Below are positions 58,750 through 64,000 of a stretch of DNA of 64,000 nucleotides, piece after piece (position 1 is the stretch's first letter; each line of letters starts with the position of its first letter). The notes beneath the pieces are model-generated. The model was not told the origin of the DNA. It saw only the letters and a program-made list of their open reading frames with translations, and searched no databases. The DNA comes from Heliocidaris tuberculata. Lineage: Eukaryota; Echinodermata; Echinoidea; Camarodonta; Echinometridae. The stretch covers positions 1,192,819-1,256,818 of the forward strand of contig CM046850.1 of the NCBI GenBank assembly GCA_025618425.1, read 5' to 3'. The position numbers and the translations under genes were made by a program.

Positions 58750-59890
58750 ATAAATGGTCTATGAGCATATTTCCAGTTGCACCAGTTGAAAACTGGTCTG
58801 TGGGTATGATATTTCCAGTTGCACCAGTTGACCCGGGGGGGGGGGGGGATGTCTCATTGAGACCTCTACATCATCCGCGTAAATCACTTTCTGAAAAGCA
58901 CCCTAAACGGAGATTGCGGTAGGAGTAGTTTTGATATACCCTAAACAGGGAAACCCGTCTAAAATCTCTGATCTTTATACCCTTAACGGCGATTTTATAT
59001 CTTGCGTGGTATTTTTTTTTAGCCAAAAAGGAATCGTAAAAGAAATTTTACCTAATTTGGAACACATTACCGAACTATATTCCCCGCTTTCCTTTCCGCG
59101 GATCTTCTTCTTATCACCTCTGAATTTGATACCCCTTTTCTTGATTTTTGCTGTTTTTGGTAACCCTTAACGCGCCTATTGCTGAAAAACTACCATTTTT
59201 ATTCGTTTTCGTGTGCGCGGATGATATAGAGGGCTCAATGAGACATCCCCCCCCCCCCCCCGGGGCAGTTGATAACTGGTCTATAGGCATATTTCCAGTT
59301 GCACCAGTTGTTAACTGGTCTGTGGGTATATTTCCAGTTGCACCAGTTGACACCGGTTCACTAGCATGATAAATACTGGGTGCGTGTAGATCTATAATTT
59401 CATACAATTTATTTGGATTTACAGCATATTTCTTTATTACTGATGATTTAGTTTCATGCAATACATTTTCAAAATACAAAGAAAGATCAACTAACAATAA
59501 TTATAAGGACTTTTCATTACTGTGTATCAATTATAGGTAATTAAACATGAATTGGGGAAACACTAACCAAGAACTAAAATACATTGATTAAAATATAACT
59601 ATATGGACAGCATTTAGTATTGAATAAATCAAGTCTACTTATTGTCAATGCCTTTACATTGGAAATATTTCTGACAGATAATTAGTGCAATCACTAATTA
59701 AGTTTTCAACTGGAGGCTTTATCTGGTCTCAACTGGAAATTCCAACTGGTTACACTGGAAATTGAAATGGGATAACTGGTCTAGTTAAGTTTGACCAGTT
59801 GAATTCTATCTGGTCCAGTTAGACCAGTTAGAATTCAACTTACCAATTGGCTTTAACTGGTTTAACTGGACCAGTTGCTACTGGTTTTTC
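58750..59890. repeat. Array of CCAGTTGCACCAGTTG motifs
   Basis: Repeats of 'tttccagttgcaccagttg' and 'aactggtctgtgggtat' at 58765-58831 and 59266-59360, with a diverged cluster of AACTGG/CCAGTT words at 59705-59885. Interrupted by the element at 58832-59265. Possibly subterminal repeats of a larger element. Confidence 0.6.
58832..59265. mobile_element. 434-bp TIR element with CAGTTGA target duplication
   Basis: Inverted ends: C/G run then GATGTCTCATTGAG on the left; CTCAATGAGACATC then C/G run on the right. Inner words 'catcatccgcg' and 'cgcggatgat' are also paired. CAGTTGA occurs at 58825-58831 and 59266-59272, and joining the flanks restores the surrounding repeat. Confidence 0.75.
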
Positions 59891-60204
59891 CTTCTGGGAA
59901 TTAATACTGAACTATGTAACCACCCTCCCCCCCCCCCTCTTGTTGATTTTTCGGCAATTCTGCTTAAGTTCAGTGCGTCCAAGATAAAGAAAGGGACCCC
60001 GAAAACAAATGCTTGATTTGACGATTATGCTTTATGAATATAATCATTTGTTTGCCACAAAGTAGAAGAGGAATGCTTTCATTCACACATGCCACACTGC
60101 TTTGAAGGTTCCTTGATAAACTCACTTGCAGTTTTTGTCAGATATGGGTGAAAATGGGAAGATGTTGGAACCACTACTGTAAACGTAGCACTAACGATGC
60201 GCCC

Positions 60205-60315
60205 TTCCACTTTTTCACCATGGTAGATTAACACTAAGTGTACATGCTGGATTCAGCTTTTGCAGCGTTGCATTCAGCATGTTAAACGTGTTAATCTACC
60301 ATTTTGAAAAAGTGG
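60205..60315. mobile_element. Foldback element
   Basis: 'ccactttttcaccatggtag' + 'attaacac' pairs with 'gttaatctaccattttgaaa' + 'aagtgg'. The centre pairs gctggattcagc with the inverse of gcattcagc. Confidence 0.65.
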
Positions 60316-60349
60316 TCACTCCTCGGCCCTTTTAAATGGTGCTTTAACC

Positions 60350-60490
60350 ACTAGCGTACCAAAGAGGGTGGGGGAGGGGGGGGGGGGGCTGAGCGACTTC
60401 TGGAGGCCCGGCGAAACTGATAACCTTTTTTTTCTGGCTTGTCAGAGAATTATTAAGGAAAACTTCGGTTTGTATGCTTTGCATCATTAA
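60350..60490 (+). repeat. G/C-homopolymer repeat, copy 3
   Basis: 'accactagcgtaccaaagag', a G run, 'ctgagcgacttctggaggcc', 'ggcttgtcagagaattatta' and 'aggaaaactt' match the 12036 and 58300 copies. Confidence 0.7.
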
Positions 60491-61856
60491 TCATACTAAA
60501 AATCAACGACCCTCGATATTTACAATATTTTTTAATAAACTAATAATTTTTATGGCGGATCGTGTAAATGTGATCTTTCTTCTTTTATTGACAAATTTAT
60601 AAGTGGAATAAGTGAAACTACTATAAGCTCAGATAAGGACAGTATAGAGTTTAATTGGTCATAAAGAGTAACTCAACAATACTCCATGCTATCATGAAGC
60701 TAGGAAACATTTAAACCCCTTAAGATTCTTTTTCAAAAGGCGTATTCAATGGGCGGGTGAAATGGCTGCACCCCCCCCCCCCCCGGAGAAAAAGAAAGTA
60801 GAAAGAAAACAAAAAGGAACTTGTATTCTTACGGGTAAAGCAGCGCGCTGTCCCCTTTCTGAACTTTGGGAAGCAACCTTCCCGCAGGAAATTGCTGTCT
60901 GGAAAAAGTTTGCCGCCCCTGCTTTAGAAAATCCTGGATTTGCCCTATCAGTCAAATATAACTGCTATAATTGTGATTGCATTGAGTTGTCAAAACTTGA
61001 TACCCATAAGTGTAAGACTAAATAGCACGTAATGAAAGGACCCTGGTTGCCAACTTCAGTCTGAAAACAATACCTCTGACTTTAGATTCTGCCAGATTAT
61101 GCGTATCCATGCAAGGACTATTCAAGTTTAAATAAAGATAAAGTTGACGGTTCTGGTCATGCGATTTCATTATGAAAGAAACTGTCTCAAAGCAATTGGG
61201 AAAGCTTAATCGTGTCTACATGTACATAAGAATTGTGGTATTACTGTGAGGTTTTGGAATCATCAAAATGATACGAAATTGACCAAATCTCACTGAAAAG
61301 CACATGCACTGCACACAGAAATGGGTATATGGGACTGCACACACATGTGGCATGAATGTTCGCCCCGTCATAATTACGTCGAATATGAGGGCATTTGAGG
61401 AGCAATCATTTTCAGGGGACATTTCTACAATGATGTTCTTCCAGGTTCTGTGATAACTCCTTGGTTCTTCCAAACTGACATATTAAGGAATGAGAAAGCT
61501 CACAAATTCTATTTCATCTTTCCCATGCAGAATTCAGCCTTCTCTCTAATCTTCAAAACTGAAGGACAAGGAAGAAGGACAAAAACAGATCGGATAAGTC
61601 TACATTTACATGACAGAGATATATAAAAAAAAGTTGTCCGACATCCGAGTGCATGCTTACATCAATGTCAGCTTATGATAGTGGTAAGCTTTATTTCAGA
61701 TAAGAAACCCGAATTTTTTTTACTGTATTTCTTATACTCTCTATGTCATTATCGTGTTTATTGACATTCTGTTACATCATGAATTAGCAGACGGAGCAAA
61801 CACAAAATAGTATTTATCTTGCGCCAAATCTTACATGAAGGTTACTATACCATGAG

Positions 61857-61917
61857 CGTCTTGGAGGGTGTATAACCGTCTTGGAGGGTGTATAACCGTC
61901 TTGGAGGGTGTATAACC
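61857..61917. repeat. Three exact copies of a 20-bp unit
   Basis: cgtcttggagggtgtataac repeated three times head to tail, then 'catgataac' twice. Confidence 0.9.
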
Positions 61918-62070
61918 ATGATAACCATGATAACCAGGCTCCTTACCTCTCTAGTTTCTATTATGACGAATAATTATGTTCAATGTACGTTCATCTTTCT
62001 TTTCTATTTCTTTTTCTTTTCTTTTTTAAAAGTCCATAGCGCAGAACGTTTTCCACGTTGGGGGGGGGGG

Positions 62071-62150
62071 GAATAATAATAATGATATACATATGATTTA
62101 TAATGCGCCAAATCCACTCTGTAGAGTGCTCTAGGCGCAGTGTAGAATAA
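62071..62150 (-). mobile_element. SINE 3' tail fragment
   Basis: Read on the minus strand: 'gcgcctagagcactctacag', 'agtggatttggcgcattata', then ...(ATT)n. This tail style is common in invertebrate SINEs; it is a different family from 1967-2265. Confidence 0.5.
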
Positions 62151-62249
62151 AGAAAGGAATAAGAGAGTAGAAATACAAGAGAAGAATGTAATAATCAATG
62201 GGAAGCATTGAACAAGTAAGTAAGTAAATGTACCCACAAAACGGAACAG

Positions 62250-62400
62250 TTATTTGATGGTCCACGAGGCCGACAGCCCACAAGACCGACATGTCAGTCT
62301 CGCGACCGAGCATTCTGATTTCTGAAGGTGGCTAGACCCAACAGTTTTGAAGCTCCTTGCTAGCCTTTGTCGGTCTCATGGACTGTCAGTCTTATATACT
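62250..62400. repeat. Repeat with GTCGGTCTCGTGG motifs, copy 2
   Basis: 'ccacgaggccgacagcccac' and 'aagaccgacatgtcagtctc' with the inverse 'gtcggtctcatgg' at the right. Related to 50862-51075. Confidence 0.5.
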
Positions 62401-64000
62401 GGATATCATTTCTATGAACATGGAATCATACAGGTAGGGAGAGCAACATCATTTTTTACACAAAGAAAGAGAGACAGAAAGATGTAAAGAGAAACAGAAT
62501 GAGGGTAAGCGAGAGAGCGAAAGAGAGAGAGAGAGAGGGGGGGGGGGGGGGAGAAAAGTGGGAAAGAAGGTAGAATAAAGAGAGATACTATACATCCTAA
62601 TTCATTCTCCTTTACCCCTTGCTCACACCATCGACCAATCAATCAGTGACTCATCTTCTTAATCTCAGGGTTTAATGTCCACCCAAATCAATATTTTACT
62701 AAGTCTGTTATCTAATTGATTTGTAAATACCAATTCTGTCTACTGGCAATCCTTGTTTGGTTCCGAGCTAATATACAACGTTAGAGCTCGCCATCATAGA
62801 AATAGCCTTACCAGAACTTATCTTAAATTCATGCACAAAGCACTTTGAACGTTGTTATCTACTTTTGGTTCAAGGCAGTATCGTATCGGAAGTAACAAAA
62901 GGGAAACGGCTCATTTACTCCCACTGCATTTACAAAACTTGGGGAAATCATAATGACTGACCGACCTTCCATTAAAATTTCAAATCAGCCTATTAATCCA
63001 AGATTCCCTTTTTCCCTTTCCGAGGTATTTTATTTCTAATACCCTTAACTTAATGGCACAATATCTTATGAAGATTCTTTGTTTAAGAGTTTGTATTCTT
63101 TTCATATTTTCTTTTTCAGTATGCATTATGGTCATATTACATGATATTATAATTCCAACCCTAACATTAAGATTGTATTCTTTCCATTATGTCAATAGTT
63201 AGAAAACAATTTAATATATTTAGAATGCAGATTTGGATGATTTTACAGCAGTTTTTCTGCAATATCCTTCTCATGTATTCTTGCAGTATTTTTCTAATGA
63301 TTTCAATGCACAATTTAATCACTTTTGTTCGTCTGCTGAAAATTGACAGTGTGTAATGATACGTTTAACCAGAAAGAGGATCTAACCATTTTCCCTTTAA
63401 TGTAAACACCTTCATTTTATTACTTGCATATTTTTTTGTATGGGTGTAAAATATATGAGCCCTTTATTTCGTCTGACGACATCCAAACTGAATGCTAGAC
63501 CATGAGGAATATGGTGATGCCATCCCAACCAGTCCTTTTTCGTGGACCTAACAGAGATATTTGTACGAACATTTTCTGAAAACACCATACAAACCCATCT
63601 TGTATTTACTGTGCTTATATTATTATATGGGAAAATGGTCAAAGTGATAATACAACATCATCTTAATCTACTGAAGCAAATGAACGGTGAACGGTGCTCT
63701 TTATTGCTGACGTCACATGCACGCCCACCGCCCACATAACCACGATAACCCCAGTGAAAAAGGGGAATATCCCCGTTTTTATAAGTACAATCGTGGACCA
63801 CCATATCTACACATACCCCAGCTTTTGGGGGTAAATAAGTTTTGCCTTACCTCGACACATACAGGCCCCCTGCTTGTACAGAATTTCATTTACTTTAATT
63901 TTTTTTTTTCATTTAGAAAGGATGATTCTTCGACGATTATAAGTTATTATTATAATTATAATTATAAGACAAGTACATGGTATAACAGCAGTTTTAATTG
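62401..64000. other. Non-coding, no gene seen
   Basis: GA-rich tract with G13 at 62512-62552, otherwise AT-rich. No recognisable exon. Confidence 0.4.

Noticed and set aside
61216..61473. 85-codon minus-strand frame with many Cys/His
   Set aside because: No splice partners or recognisable domain; left unannotated.

Overview
The window looks like a repeat-saturated, AT-rich nuclear segment from an invertebrate deuterostome, most likely an echinoderm of sea-urchin type. The grounds are a spliced animal PCCA gene, tRNA-derived SINEs with (ATT)n tails, Tx1-like and CR1/L2-like LINEs, frequent ACATGTACATG words and hundreds of short TIR elements. The species is an inference. Only two host genes are supported; almost everything else is mobile or satellite DNA.

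Layout. 1-15.8 kb: a tandem-repeat Helitron-like element, a 594-bp hAT MITE with a perfect 8-bp target duplication, a long-TIR element carrying a SINE, then a 37-bp minisatellite (about 6.4-15.6 kb) split by a TTAA-flanked MITE and by a 4.7-kb TIR element that itself carries satellites. 15.8-27.5 kb: the first five coding exons (minus strand) of PCCA, the mitochondrial propionyl-CoA carboxylase alpha subunit. Its introns hold a 5.3-kb hAT-like element with a Tx1-like LINE nested in it. 27.7-38.9 kb: two inverted TTAA MITEs, a CR1/L2-like LINE, a 1.4-kb element with CATTCAA subterminal repeats, and a LINE tail.

39.3-42.9 kb (plus strand): a five-exon gene for a 297-aa protein. I read it by eye as an interleukin-1/IL-18-like cytokine precursor: no signal peptide, a 140-residue acidic/basic prodomain ending in a possible caspase-type LVVD site, then 157 residues with a beta-trefoil-like pattern and an IL-1-family-like FESV...G-H-Y-L motif near the C-terminus. 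This is the most interesting item, because IL-1 family ligands are generally treated as vertebrate genes.

43-64 kb: no convincing host gene. It contains a Helitron-like tandem element split by a 1.78-kb LTR-like insertion (TGTCA...TGACA, CAGGT duplication), many foldback MITEs, a LINE 3' fragment, long microsatellites and a poly-G/poly-C repeat family.

The two genes are divergently oriented and about 11.8 kb apart (start codon to start codon). I see no functional link between them: PCCA is housekeeping metabolism, and the other would be an immune signal.
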